Counted from the stretch's first letter, positions 46,142 to 55,045 are shown. The stretch: 64,000 nucleotides of DNA from Erythrobacter sp. SD-21 (GCF_000181515.1 NZ_ABCG01000001.1:496001-560000); one strand, 5' to 3'. Notes: generated by a model from the sequence alone, not told the origin. Made by a program: numbers and translations.

Positions 46142-46897
46142 TTATTCGGCCGTCCACCCGCCATCGACGCTCCAGTTGGCGCCGTTCACGTTTTGCGCTT
46201 CGTCGCGGCATAGGAATACCGCCAGTGCGCCGATTTCCTCGGGCTGGACGAATTTCTTGGTTGCCTGCTTCACCAACAGCACATCGTTGATGACCTCCTC
46301 GCGGCTCATCCCGCGGGCCTTCATCGTGTCGGGGATCTGGTTTTCCACCAGCGGCGTCCAGACGTAGCCGGGGCTGATGCAATTGGCGGTCACGCCGTGC
46401 TCGGCCAGTTCCAGCGCGATGGTCTTGGTGAACCCGTCGAGCCCGTGCTTGGCCGAATTATAGGCGCTCTTGAAGGGCGAGGCGACCTTGGAGTGCGCGC
46501 TGGCGGTGTTGATGATGCGACCCCAGCCCTTCTCCTTCATCCCCGGCACGGCGAGCCGCGTGGTGTGGAACGCGGCGGTGAGGTTGAGCGCGATGATCGT
46601 GTCCCACTTGGCGACCGGAAAATCCTCGACCGGCGCGACATGCTGCATGCCGGCGTTGTTGACGAGGATGTCGATCCCTCCCGCTTGCCCCATCATCTGC
46701 TCGATCTGGGCAACATCGGTGAGGTCCGCGCCCGAATGCGTCGCGCCCAGTTCCTCGCACAATTGCGCGATCTCCGCCTCGTCGCCGAAGCCGTTAAGGA
46801 CCACCTCGGCACCTTCTTTTGCCAGTGCGCGAGCGATGGCGAGGCCAATGCCGCTTGTCGATCCAGTAACGAGGGCGCGCTTTCCAGCGAGAAACAT
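46142..46897 (-). CDS. bdhA: 3-hydroxybutyrate dehydrogenase
   Basis: A 251-residue classical SDR. VTGSTSGIGLAIA is the cofactor motif, NNAGMQHVAPVEDFP and NTASAHSKVASPFKSAYNSAKHG carry the catalytic Ser-Tyr-Lys, and WGRIINTASAH plus GYVWTPLVENQIPD are characteristic of PHB-pathway 3-hydroxybutyrate dehydrogenase. It oxidises (R)-3-hydroxybutyrate to acetoacetate with NAD. No phb synthase or depolymerase gene is adjacent. It is probably cytoplasmic and monocistronic. Confidence 0.9.
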   Translation of the reverse strand: MFLAGKRALVTGSTSGIGLAIARALAKEGAEVVLNGFGDEAEIAQLCEELGATHSGADLTDVAQIEQMMGQAGGIDILVNNAGMQHVAPVEDFPVAKWDTIIALNLTAAFHTTRLAVPGMKEKGWGRIINTASAHSKVASPFKSAYNSAKHGLDGFTKTIALELAEHGVTANCISPGYVWTPLVENQIPDTMKARGMSREEVINDVLLVKQATKKFVQPEEIGALAVFLCRDEAQNVNGANWSVDGGWTAE

Positions 46898-46986
46898 TTG
46901 GCTCTCCGAGCGTTAGGGGAACAATCATATACGGCCATCGCGCACGGGGAGCGTGCTGTAAAGCGGCCAATCCAAAGGGGAATAGG

Positions 46987-47838
46987 ATGCGTCTCAATCC
47001 GTTCAACACCGGCAACATTCAGGTCAAGGGCAGCAGCGGCGGGGGTGTCGGCAAGGCGGGCGGTTTGGGCTGTGGCACCATCATCATTGCCGCACTCGGC
47101 TATTTCGTCTTCGGCCTCGACCCGTTCCAGACCGCGGCCACGGTGGAGAGCGTGCAGCAGGGCACGCAGACCTCTGGTGGAACCGAGATGAGCGAGCAGG
47201 AGGCTTGCACCGCGAACGAATATTCGCGCGAGGCCTGCGATGGCCTGCAGTCCCTCAACCAGACCTGGGCGCGCGTTTTCCAGGAACAAGGCCTCGGCGA
47301 CCGGTTCCAGCAGCCGACCCTCCACCTTTACAACGGTGGCGTACGCACCGCCTGCGGCAACGGCAGCGCGAACATGGGGCCGTTCTACTGCCCAAGCGAC
47401 CAGACGATCTATATCGACACCAGCTTCTACGACCAGCTCGCTCGCATGGCCGGCGGTGGCGGCGATTTCGCACGCTATTACGTCCTGGCGCATGAGTACG
47501 GCCACCACATCCAGACGATCACCGGCATTTCGGGCCAGATCCGCAGCCAGCAGCAACGCGTTAGCCGCGGGCAGGCGAACCAGCTCAATGTCCGCATGGA
47601 GTTGCAGGCCGACTGCTACGCCGGGGTCTGGGCGGGCAGGAACCGCAATCTGATCGAGCCGGGCGATATCGAGGAAGGCATGCGCGCCGCCTCGGCCATT
47701 GGCGACGACAGGCTGACCGGCGGCCGCGTCTCCTCGGAGAATTTTACCCACGGCACCAGCGCCCAGCGCAGCGAGGCGCTTCGCACGGGCCTGCGCGGTG
47801 ACGACAGCGCTTGCGACGCCTACACGATCGTCCGCTAG
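46987..47838 (+). CDS. YpfJ-type neutral zinc metallopeptidase
   Basis: A 283-residue protein of the YpfJ/neutral zinc metallopeptidase family. A cytoplasmic Gly-rich N-terminus and one transmembrane helix (about 28-46, GLGCGTIIIAALGYFVFGLD) precede a periplasmic domain with HEYGHHIQTI (zinc site, about 172-181) and ELQADCYAGVWA (third ligand region), plus cysteines that may pair. Length and architecture are typical. An AGGGGAATAGG ribosome-binding region precedes the ATG. Physiological substrates are unknown. Confidence 0.88.
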   Translation: MRLNPFNTGNIQVKGSSGGGVGKAGGLGCGTIIIAALGYFVFGLDPFQTAATVESVQQGTQTSGGTEMSEQEACTANEYSREACDGLQSLNQTWARVFQEQGLGDRFQQPTLHLYNGGVRTACGNGSANMGPFYCPSDQTIYIDTSFYDQLARMAGGGGDFARYYVLAHEYGHHIQTITGISGQIRSQQQRVSRGQANQLNVRMELQADCYAGVWAGRNRNLIEPGDIEEGMRAASAIGDDRLTGGRVSSENFTHGTSAQRSEALRTGLRGDDSACDAYTIVR

Positions 47839-47876
47839 CCTCTCAGTTGGTTCTCAGGAGAAATTAGTCCCCGTGA

Positions 47877-47912
47877 ACGAAAACGGCCGGCGCCCTTGCG
47901 GGAGCCAGCCGT
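47877..47912 (-). terminator. Terminator hairpin of the blaI/blaR1-type operon
   Basis: AACGGCTGGCTCC pairs imperfectly with GGCGCCGGCCGTT around a short loop on the minus strand, followed by TTTTC. It sits 26 bases after the stop of the BlaR1-type gene and before the end of the convergent YpfJ gene, where a terminator is expected. Confidence 0.6.
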
Positions 47913-47937
47913 TCATGATGCATCCCGCAGAAATGCA

Positions 47938-49575
47938 TCAACGTTTGGACTGCAACTCCGCAATTTCGCGATCGAGTTCGCGCAGCGCCTCGGCGCGTTC
48001 CGTTGCTGAGAGCGATTGCTCGGCTGCAACGGCGCTTTGGGCCTGCTTCATGGCGCGCAGGGCGAGCTTCTCGCCGGCCGTCTCGCAGACGAACAAGGTG
48101 GTCTTGCCCGTGGCATCCGTTTCGGAGACCACCGGCGTGTATTCGTCCTTGCAGGCGACGACGACTTCCGGAGCCATGGCTGAAGCGCGGGCGCTTTCGG
48201 TCTCGGCCTGCGCTACCGCGAGGCGGACTTCGCGGCGCATCTTGCCATTCTCGGCGAACTGGTGGCGAAGCTCGCGCATTTCCTTGCGCAGCTTTCCACC
48301 CTCGGCAAATTCTCGGCGTACCTTTGCCATTTCGCGGCGCAGTTCGGCCCGCTCGGTCTCGCTCAGCTCGTCCCACTCCTTGCCGTTGTGGTTGACGCGG
48401 TGGAGCTTGAGGCTCTTGCTGTCCGCAGCCAGTTCGCGCTCGGCTTCGTCGAATTCGCGGTCGATCTCGACCTGGGCCTCGGCCAGCTCTTCCTGTTCCT
48501 GCCGGATATCCGCTTCGGTCCATTCGTCGACGGCGGGCTCGGCCTCGGCAGCCTGCGCGGAGGCAACCAGGACAGACGGCGCACCTTCGGCGTAACAGAT
48601 CGATGCGGTGAGCGGCACGGCCAGGAAGGCGGCTGCGATTGCAGCGCGCCCGGTAAAGCGGCGCCGCGGCGAAATATCGGACATGGACAAACTCCTCAAA
48701 CGGTGAATGATCGATTTGTCCCCCAGAACTGGACAAGCCATCGGCGCGGCGAGCGCGGGGCGCGGCAGCGGCGCCGGAAGGCGTGCGAAATCGGCAATGA
48801 CTCGCGCATAGGTCACGCGTTCCTCACGCGTGCGGGAGGCGACGACACGGGCGTCGCAAAAGGCTTCCTGGTCGCGGCGCAGGGCATGCCAGCCCAGCCA
48901 GCCGACCGGATTGAACCAGTGAATCGCGAAGAGCGGCTGCACCGCCATGTTGACCAGCAGGTCCCCGCCGCGGTGATGGGCAAGCTCGTGCGCAATCGCG
49001 AGATCGCGCTGCGCGCGTGCACGGCTGGCCATGAAGCCATCGGGCAAGGCGATAACGCGGTCGATGACTCCGAAAGCCATCGGTCCGAAGATCGCCGGAG
49101 TTTCGATCAGGCGGATCGAGCCGACCTCGCCAACCGGGCGTGCGTCCTCGAGCAATTCGCGGCGCAGGCGGAAATAGAGCCAGAAACGGCGTACCAGCAT
49201 GACCGTCGCCCCGCCCAGCCAAAGGAGCAGGAACGGCGTCAACAGGTCGACCGGCGCCTCGCTCCGCGCGAGGATGGTCGGAGCGGCAGCGCCGGACTCG
49301 GCAATCGGAAGGACGCGCGCGTCGGTTTCGATCGCGAAGCCGTACTCCTCGGTTTCCTGCACGGTCTGCGCCAGGGGGCGCATCCAGGACGGCAGGGTAA
49401 AAGGCGGGATTACGAGCCGTGCCAGCGGCAGGAACCACAGGGCATAGGCCGCCCCAGCCCCGAAATGGCGCGCCACGGGACGGCGCAGGATCATGACCAG
49501 CGCGAGCAGCGCGCCGGTCCATAATAGGGTGTCGAAGAGGAACCAGTCCCACCATTCGCGCAGGAGGTCGATCAT
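47938..49575 (-). CDS. M56/BlaR1-type zinc metalloprotease signal transducer, coiled-coil sensor
   Basis: A 545-residue BlaR1/MecR1-like protein. The N-terminal half has four hydrophobic segments (about 15-30, 40-62, 108-135 and 308-328). Between the third and fourth is the cytoplasmic M56 zinc site HELAHH (His196, Glu197, His200), with a third ligand likely in RDQEAFCD. The periplasmic part after residue 330 is not a penicillin-binding domain: no SxxK or KTG is present. Instead it is an acidic, Glu/Arg-rich coiled coil (about 345-545). So the signal it senses is probably not a beta-lactam bound covalently. Coupled to the BlaI-type repressor upstream (ATGA overlap). Confidence 0.88.
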   Translation of the reverse strand: MIDLLREWWDWFLFDTLLWTGALLALVMILRRPVARHFGAGAAYALWFLPLARLVIPPFTLPSWMRPLAQTVQETEEYGFAIETDARVLPIAESGAAAPTILARSEAPVDLLTPFLLLWLGGATVMLVRRFWLYFRLRRELLEDARPVGEVGSIRLIETPAIFGPMAFGVIDRVIALPDGFMASRARAQRDLAIAHELAHHRGGDLLVNMAVQPLFAIHWFNPVGWLGWHALRRDQEAFCDARVVASRTREERVTYARVIADFARLPAPLPRPALAAPMACPVLGDKSIIHRLRSLSMSDISPRRRFTGRAAIAAAFLAVPLTASICYAEGAPSVLVASAQAAEAEPAVDEWTEADIRQEQEELAEAQVEIDREFDEAERELAADSKSLKLHRVNHNGKEWDELSETERAELRREMAKVRREFAEGGKLRKEMRELRHQFAENGKMRREVRLAVAQAETESARASAMAPEVVVACKDEYTPVVSETDATGKTTLFVCETAGEKLALRAMKQAQSAVAAEQSLSATERAEALRELDREIAELQSKR

Positions 49576-49961
49576 TTGCGCATCTCCCTGAGCAATGCCT
49601 CGATCTCCGCGAGGTCATCGTCACTCAGCGCCTCGTTCTCCGCCAGATGCGCGAACAGCGGCGCTGCCCGCCCGCCGAACAGCCGGTCTACCAGACGGCG
49701 GCTTTCCCCGCCGACATAATCCGAACGTTCGATGAGCGGATGATAGAGGAACTTGCGTCCCTCCGGCTCGGTGCCGACCGCGCCCTTGGAGACGAGGCGG
49801 CTGAGGAGCGTCTTCACGGTCGGGATCGACCAGTCGTTGGCGGCGCAGACCCGGTCGCAGACATCGGCGGCGGACAGGGGACTTGCATCCCACAGCGCTT
49901 CCATCACAGCGTGCTCTGCTTCGCTGATCCGGTCACCGACTGCCTGCTTGCGCTTGGCCAT
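49572..49961 (-). CDS. BlaI/MecI/CopY-family transcriptional repressor
   Basis: A 129-residue winged-helix repressor. ISEAEHAVMEALWDASPLSAADV and WSIPTVKTLLSRLVSKGAVGTEPEG are the DNA-binding domain, followed by an alpha-helical dimerization region with FGGRAAPLFAHLAE. BlaI-family repressors are cleaved by the partner M56 protease upon signal; the likely cleavage region in the C-terminal helices is present but a site cannot be assigned. An AAGGGGAG ribosome-binding site precedes the ATG. Two TACANNTGTA-type boxes lie in its promoter region, consistent with autoregulation. Confidence 0.9.
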   Translation of the reverse strand: MAKRKQAVGDRISEAEHAVMEALWDASPLSAADVCDRVCAANDWSIPTVKTLLSRLVSKGAVGTEPEGRKFLYHPLIERSDYVGGESRRLVDRLFGGRAAPLFAHLAENEALSDDDLAEIEALLREMRK

Positions 49962-49997
49962 TTCGTATCACTCCCCTTCGTGGCGTTCGTATTCGAT

Positions 49998-50028
49998 TAC
50001 ACCTGTAGCCGTTACGACTACGAATGTA
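49998..50028 (-). promoter_or_regulatory. Two-box BlaI-type operator upstream of the blaI/blaR1-type operon
   Basis: Box 1, TACACCTGTA (49998-50007), is a perfect TACA-N2-TGTA palindrome, as in known BlaI/MecI operators. Box 2, TACGAATGTA (50019-50028), differs at one base. Their centres are 21 bases apart, two helical turns. On the minus strand TTTACA (50030-50025) and TACAGG (50007-50002) are 17 bases apart and could be -35 and -10 elements, so each box would cover one promoter element. Confidence 0.65.
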
Positions 50029-50117
50029 AACATGAAGCATCCATGAACATAAATTCAGGAACAACATAGCGTTCCGATCACTGCAAGCACGCATCGGCAG
50101 AACACAGGAGGCATTCG

Positions 50118-50678
50118 ATGGACGACGAAGACCGCCAATCCGTACTTACCGCGCCGCAGTTGCGTCTGGTCGGTAGTGTCGACGAAGCGATGTACGCCGA
50201 ATTTCGCAATCAACTGAGCGCCGGCCCAACGGACGGACCCCTTGTAATTGCGCTGACTACGCTTGGTGGTAATCCCGAAATCGCGCGGGCTATGGCCGAT
50301 GACGTCAGGCTGCTGCGCGAAGCGGGACGTACGATCTATTTTCTCGGCAAGGCAGCTGTATACTCAGCGGGCGCAACCTTCATGGCGGGCTTTCCAATAG
50401 CCTGCCGGTTCCTGACGCGCGACTCGACGCTGCTGATCCACGAGCGGCAGATAAACAAAACGATATCGCTTTCCGGCCCGCTGCGCAGCTGTACAAACCA
50501 ACTAAAGGCGGCGCTGAACGAAATCGAGCAGTCGATTGCGATCGAAGAAGCGGGCTTTCGCGCGCTGGCGGAAGGATCGAAGGTAGATTTCGAGAAGATT
50601 CGCGAGAAGGCACCCGATAACTGGTATCTTGGCTGCGAGAAGGCGAAGGAGCTCGGCCTGATCGCGGATGTCATCTGA
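50118..50678 (+). CDS. ClpP-like serine protease (S14/SDH fold)
   Basis: A 186-residue ClpP/crotonase-fold protein. All three ClpP triad positions can be matched: Ser83 in AVYSAGATFMAG, His108 in LLIHER (25 residues later, as in ClpP) and Asp167 in APDNWYLGCEKAKELGLIADVI's first part, where ClpP has RDRFLS. It lacks the long ClpP N-terminal axial loop. No ClpX/ClpA gene is nearby, so it may act alone or have a dedicated partner elsewhere. A strong AGGAGG ribosome-binding site precedes the ATG. It lies divergently from the blaI-type operon. Confidence 0.75.
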   Translation: MDDEDRQSVLTAPQLRLVGSVDEAMYAEFRNQLSAGPTDGPLVIALTTLGGNPEIARAMADDVRLLREAGRTIYFLGKAAVYSAGATFMAGFPIACRFLTRDSTLLIHERQINKTISLSGPLRSCTNQLKAALNEIEQSIAIEEAGFRALAEGSKVDFEKIREKAPDNWYLGCEKAKELGLIADVI

Positions 50679-50703
50679 CGCGCGAATGGGTTAGGCTGGA
50701 GCC

Positions 50704-51342
50704 ATGATGAAAGCGATCCTTCCTGCCCTCGCCCTCCTCGCCGCGCCGCTGGCCGCGCAAGAGGCCCCGCCGCGTGCCGAATCTCCAGTCACCACGCTCG
50801 TCGTGATCGAAACGACTATGGGCGACATCACCGTAGCGCTCGAAACCGAGCGCGCGCCGGTCACCGCCGCCAACTTCCTGCGCTATGCCGACGAGGATCG
50901 CTTCGACGGCACGGTCTTCTACCGAGCAATGCACCTCGACTGGGGCGAGCCGCCCAACGGCCTGTTGCAGGGCGGTACGCAGAACGATCCCGAGCGCATC
51001 CTTGACGGTATCGCGCATGAGCCGACCAGCGAAACCGGCCTCAGCCACACCGACGGGGCGCTTTCGATGGCGCGGCTCGATCCGGGCACGGCAACAGGCG
51101 ATTTCTCGATCATGATCAAGGACCAGACCGGCCTCGACGCGCAGCCGGACTCGGCCGATCCCAACGAGCAGCTTGGCTATGCGGTCTTCGGCTACGTCGT
51201 GGACGGCATGGACGTCGTGCACGCCATTCACGCCTCTCCGCGCGATCCCGAAGCCGGCGAAGGCTGGATGAAGGGCCAGATGCTGGCGGAGCCTGTGAAG
51301 ATCGTCGACGTGCGTCGGGTCGAGGACGGAAGCGCCGACTAG
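50704..51342 (+). CDS. Peptidyl-prolyl cis-trans isomerase, cyclophilin type
   Basis: A 212-residue periplasmic cyclophilin. A signal peptide (about 1-20, ILPALALLAAPLAAQE) precedes the PPIase domain with VIETTMGDITVALETERAPV, ANFLRYADEDRFDGTVFYRAM, GLLQGGTQNDPERI and SMARLDPGTATGDFSIMI. Several active-site residues (Arg in FYRAM, Gln in LLQGG) match the family, while the usual tryptophan is absent. It assists proline isomerization during envelope protein folding. Its stop shares CTAG with the convergent lipoprotein gene. Confidence 0.9.
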   Translation: MMKAILPALALLAAPLAAQEAPPRAESPVTTLVVIETTMGDITVALETERAPVTAANFLRYADEDRFDGTVFYRAMHLDWGEPPNGLLQGGTQNDPERILDGIAHEPTSETGLSHTDGALSMARLDPGTATGDFSIMIKDQTGLDAQPDSADPNEQLGYAVFGYVVDGMDVVHAIHASPRDPEAGEGWMKGQMLAEPVKIVDVRRVEDGSAD

Positions 51343-52205
51343 CACTCTTCGGCGGTATTCTCCGGCGGCGGCCCCGGCGGAACGCGCGCGGCGCTCATCC
51401 AGAAGGGATCGGACTTGAGGCGGTGCTTGTCGCCGTATGCCTTGGCGAGCGCAGCGTAGAGGCGCGGGTCATAGGCTTCGAGGTCCGGGTGGTTAAGTAT
51501 CTGACGCCCGTCGACCACCACGAGCCGATTGGAGTTAAACCAGATCTGCGTGCCCTCTGCCCAGTATTCCTGGATGGTGGTGGTGGCATACTCATTGAGC
51601 CAGAGATCGTTTGCCAGCGCGTTCGCGTAGGCCGCCTCCACCTCCGCATAGAGCACCGGGTCGACGGCTTCGATCGCGAAAAGGATATTGTGCGCCATCT
51701 CGTGGACGAAGATCGTCTCGCCCCAATAGCGCGTGGAATAGAGGCCGAGGACGTCCTCTTCCGAGCCGACCGTGCGCGGCCCGCCGATCCCGCGCGCGCG
51801 CTCGTCCCAATATTGCCGGTCGGACTTCGCCCCTATCCGCGCGTCGTAATGCTTGATCTCGCAGCGGGTCAGCCGCGGATCGTCGCGTACAGGCTTCGTC
51901 CAGTGCGCCTTGTCGGGCAGGTCGAGAAGCGCCTCTTCTTCCGCGATAATGGCAACACGATAGTCGTTGGCGACCAGCCACTCGGCGAATTCGAGACGAT
52001 GCGCCAAGAGTCCCGAGGCCATGTCGCGTGCGGCCAGCAGCGCCGCGTCCGGTACGCGATCTGACGAGAGAATGGGGATTCCGCGAGCGGAAACGTATTT
52101 CGTGTAAAAAGGGTCGGCGCCGATATCGGGAGGCGGCGCTCCGGGCCCGGTCACACAGCCGGTGAGTAAAACGGCGGCGAGAATTGCTCCTCGCCGCCTT
52201 TTCAT
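51339..52205 (-). CDS. Putative zincin metallopeptidase lipoprotein in the sdh operon
   Basis: A 288-residue lipoprotein with lipobox LLTGC (Cys17). The mature domain has a zincin motif HEMAH (168-172) followed by EYWAEGTQIWF, where Glu217 could be the third zinc ligand (gluzincin/ATLF-like arrangement). The spacing and the TRYWGETIFVHEMAHN context are consistent with an active peptidase, but I do not recognise a named family. Its ATG overlaps the sdhA stop (TGATG), so it is translated as part of the sdhCDA operon. A role in respiratory complex assembly would be a guess. Confidence 0.7.
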   Translation of the reverse strand: MKRRRGAILAAVLLTGCVTGPGAPPPDIGADPFYTKYVSARGIPILSSDRVPDAALLAARDMASGLLAHRLEFAEWLVANDYRVAIIAEEEALLDLPDKAHWTKPVRDDPRLTRCEIKHYDARIGAKSDRQYWDERARGIGGPRTVGSEEDVLGLYSTRYWGETIFVHEMAHNILFAIEAVDPVLYAEVEAAYANALANDLWLNEYATTTIQEYWAEGTQIWFNSNRLVVVDGRQILNHPDLEAYDPRLYAALAKAYGDKHRLKSDPFWMSAARVPPGPPPENTAEEC

Positions 52206-54157
52206 CAGTAAACGCGCTTCTTCGGTTCGATGTATTTCACATCGTCCGTGAGCGTATATTCGTGGACTGGACGGTAGTCGATCTTCACGCCGCCGCCCTG
52301 GCCGCCCCAGCCATCGAACCACGCGATGGTGTGCTTCATCCAGTTTGCGTCATCACGCTCGGGGAAATCCTCATGCGCGTGGGCGCCGCGGCTTTCCTTG
52401 CGGTTTTCGGCCGAGGCCATGGTGACGTTGGCCTGCGCCATGAGGTTGTCGAGTTCCAGCGTCTCGATGAGGTCGCTGTTCCAGATCAGCGAGCGGTCGA
52501 AGACCTTGATGTCTTCCATCCGCTTGTTGACGGTCTTGAGCACCTCGACACCTTCGGCCAGCAGCTTGCTGTCGCGGAACACGGCGGCGTGCTTCTGCAT
52601 GCCCTTCTGCATTTCCGCGCGAACTTCCGCCGTGGGCGAGGCGCCGTCGGCATGGCGGAAGTGGTCGAGACGACCCAATGCCATGTCCGCGCTGCCCTTG
52701 GGCAGTTCGGCGTGGCTCGCGCCTGGCTTGACAATTTCCTTGAGGCGATGGCCCGTTGCACGGCCGAAGACCACGAGGTCGATCAGCGAGTTCGAGCCGA
52801 GGCGGTTCGCGCCGTGGACCGACACGCAGGCCGCTTCGCCGACCGCGAACAGGCCGGGGACGATCTTTTCCGGGTCCTTCGGGTCGCCCGCCATGACTTC
52901 GCCGTGGAAGTTACAGGGGATGCCGCCCATGTTGTAATGCACGGTCGGGGTGACCGGCAGCGGCTGCTTGGTGAGGTCGACACCGGCGAAGATCTTGCCG
53001 CTCTCGGTGATGCCCGGCAGGCGCTCGCCCAGTACCTTGGGATCGATGTGGTCGAGGTGCAGGAAGATGTGGTCGCCATCTGGGCCAACGCCGCGGCCCT
53101 CGCGCATTTCGAGCGCCATCGAACGCGACACGACATCGCGCGATGCGAGGTCCTTGGCGCTCGGAGCGTAGCGTTCCATGAACCGCTCGCCTTCGGAATT
53201 GGTGAGGTACCCGCCCTCGCCGCGCGCGCCTTCGGTGATGAGCACGCCCGCGCCATAAATGCCGGTCGGGTGGAACTGGACGAACTCCATGTCCTGCAGC
53301 GGGAGGCCTGCTCGCAGAACCATGCCGCCACCGTCGCCGGTGCAGGTGTGGGCGCTGGTCGCGGTAAAGTAGCAGCGGCCATAACCGCCCGTCGCCAGCA
53401 CGACAGCCTGGCTGCGGAAGCGATGGATCGTCCCGTCGTCGAGGCACATGGCGATGACGCCGCGGCAGACCTTGCCGTCGGGGCCGTCTTCCATGATCAG
53501 GTCGAGCGCGAAATACTCGATGAAGAAGTCCGCGTCGTACTTCAGGCTCTGCTGGTAGAGCGCGTGCAGCATGGCGTGGCCGGTACGGTCGGCGGCGGCG
53601 CAGGTGCGCTGCACCGGCGGGCCTTCGCCCATGTTCTGCATGTGGCCGCCGAAGGGGCGCTGGTAGATGGTGCCGTCGTCGTTGCGGCTGAAGGGCACGC
53701 CGGCGTGCTCGAGCTCGTAAACCGCCTGCGGGGCTTCGCGGACCATGTATTCGATCGCGTCCTGGTCGCCGAGCCAGTCGGAGCCCTTCACCGTATCGTA
53801 CATATGCCACGACCAGTGATCGGGCGTGTTGTTGCCGAGGCTGGCGGCGATACCGCCCTGCGCGGCCACGGTGTGAGAACGGGTCGGGAAAACCTTGGTG
53901 ATGCAGGCCGTCTTCAGGCCCGCTTCGGCGCTGCCCATGGTCGCACGCAGGCCGGAACCGCCCGCGCCCACCACGATAACGTCGTAAGTGTGATCAATGA
54001 TCGGATAAGCTCCGCTACCCGCCCGCGATGTACCGGGCGAGGAACCAGGGGTTGCGGGTCCGGTATTCGGGGCCTGGTTGGCGCTTCCAACATTGCCGGT
54101 ATTGGTATTGTCTCTCCCACCGTGAACCGGGGCTTCGTCCTTGGAGCCGGATGCCAT
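52205..54157 (-). CDS. sdhA: Succinate dehydrogenase flavoprotein subunit, extended N-terminus
   Basis: A 650-residue SdhA oxidising succinate to fumarate at the inner membrane. FAD motif [11 protein letters not shown] (about 62-72), the covalent-FAD histidine in [11 protein letters not shown], and active-site regions [22 protein letters not shown] and [11 protein letters not shown] are complete, ending IEPKKRVY. About 50 low-complexity residues (Asn/Thr/Gly/Pro/Ser-rich) precede [10 protein letters not shown], where family members usually have about 6-10. No alternative start lies between, and the ATG overlaps the sdhD stop (TGATG). Confidence 0.93.
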   Translation of the reverse strand: MASGSKDEAPVHGGRDNTNTGNVGSANQAPNTGPATPGSSPGTSRAGSGAYPIIDHTYDVIVVGAGGSGLRATMGSAEAGLKTACITKVFPTRSHTVAAQGGIAASLGNNTPDHWSWHMYDTVKGSDWLGDQDAIEYMVREAPQAVYELEHAGVPFSRNDDGTIYQRPFGGHMQNMGEGPPVQRTCAAADRTGHAMLHALYQQSLKYDADFFIEYFALDLIMEDGPDGKVCRGVIAMCLDDGTIHRFRSQAVVLATGGYGRCYFTATSAHTCTGDGGGMVLRAGLPLQDMEFVQFHPTGIYGAGVLITEGARGEGGYLTNSEGERFMERYAPSAKDLASRDVVSRSMALEMREGRGVGPDGDHIFLHLDHIDPKVLGERLPGITESGKIFAGVDLTKQPLPVTPTVHYNMGGIPCNFHGEVMAGDPKDPEKIVPGLFAVGEAACVSVHGANRLGSNSLIDLVVFGRATGHRLKEIVKPGASHAELPKGSADMALGRLDHFRHADGASPTAEVRAEMQKGMQKHAAVFRDSKLLAEGVEVLKTVNKRMEDIKVFDRSLIWNSDLIETLELDNLMAQANVTMASAENRKESRGAHAHEDFPERDDANWMKHTIAWFDGWGGQGGGVKIDYRPVHEYTLTDDVKYIEPKKRVY

Positions 54158-54543
54158 CAGGAAATTCCTCCAAATGCGATACGCGCAATAGAAACAAGGC
54201 CGAAAACCGCGCCCCCGATGGCGGCGAGGTTCAACAGCGCAATGCACGCGAACTTGTTGCCCGGAGTATGGACATAGTCTTCAATCAAGACCTGAAGACC
54301 GATCCGTGCGTGCCAGAAGGTATTGATGCAGATCAGCGCCAAAGCCGTTGCTGGCAGCGTCTGCGAAGCCCAACCGCTCATGGTCGTATAGTCGTATGAC
54401 GGCAACAGGGCGATGCTGACTGCCAGAAACAGTACCAGCACAAGGTTACCAATTGCGGTGAACCGCTGTTGCAACCAGTGATGCGGGCCTTCATGCGCCG
54501 AGCCTAACCCGCGCACCCGTCCGATAGGGGTTCCGTCACTCAT
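54157..54543 (-). CDS. sdhD: Succinate dehydrogenase membrane anchor subunit
   Basis: A 128-residue hydrophobic anchor with three transmembrane helices (about 30-48 [20 protein letters not shown], 62-85 and 100-124). [20 protein letters not shown] contains the heme b/quinone-side histidine and the DY pair expected in SdhD. Length is usual. It lies 9 bases after sdhC and overlaps sdhA. Confidence 0.9.
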   Translation of the reverse strand: MSDGTPIGRVRGLGSAHEGPHHWLQQRFTAIGNLVLVLFLAVSIALLPSYDYTTMSGWASQTLPATALALICINTFWHARIGLQVLIEDYVHTPGNKFACIALLNLAAIGGAVFGLVSIARIAFGGIS

Positions 54544-54552
54544 GGATTGAAC

Positions 54553-54933
54553 TCACTTGAAAATAATGACCGCCCAGAAGGCGATGGTGAGAAGGATGCC
54601 GAGTACAGGCGAAATCACCGACCAGGTCTTGTTCGTGTCGAGTTCGTAGCCGGCGCCAATATCCAGCACGAAATGACGAATACCGCTCATCATATGGTTG
54701 AAGAACGCCCAGCTCAGGCCAATCAGGACGACCATGCCGATTGGAGATCCCATGATCCCGGCAAAAGTCGCATAGCTATCCGCTCCGCCTGCCATGGCTG
54801 CCAGCCACCAGAGAAATACCCCCAGACCAACCAGTGCCAGCCCGTCGCCGGTGACGCGGTGAAGGATCGAGACCAGCATGTGCGGGCCCCATTTCCAGAT
54901 CTGCAAATGCGGTGAAAGCGGGCGGTTTGCCAT
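54553..54933 (-). CDS. sdhC: Succinate dehydrogenase cytochrome b556 subunit
   Basis: A 126-residue SdhC. RPLSPHLQIWKWGPHMLVSILHR (SPHLxIYK-type signature and quinone site serine/arginine) opens the protein, followed by three transmembrane helices (about 28-48, 60-85 and 105-126). The HHM/GIRHF segment has the heme b histidine (FNHMMSGIRHFVLDIG). The ATG at 54933 begins the recognised domain; a long open frame upstream would add a basic, non-family extension. It is the first gene of the sdhC-D-A unit. Confidence 0.92.
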   Translation of the reverse strand: MANRPLSPHLQIWKWGPHMLVSILHRVTGDGLALVGLGVFLWWLAAMAGGADSYATFAGIMGSPIGMVVLIGLSWAFFNHMMSGIRHFVLDIGAGYELDTNKTWSVISPVLGILLTIAFWAVIIFK

Positions 54934-55045
54934 GAATACGCGTGTCCGTTGCGGTGAATTTCGTCGCGCCTCCTTAGCGAAGCTGTCGCCTCGTGCAAGG
55001 CGCGCGGCCTCGACATTTGTCGCAAAGTTTCGAATAGCGTGATGC

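Noticed and set aside
52184-54277. Open frame of about 697 codons opposite sdhA
   Set aside because: It mirrors the codon structure of sdhA and has no independent ribosome-binding site or family.
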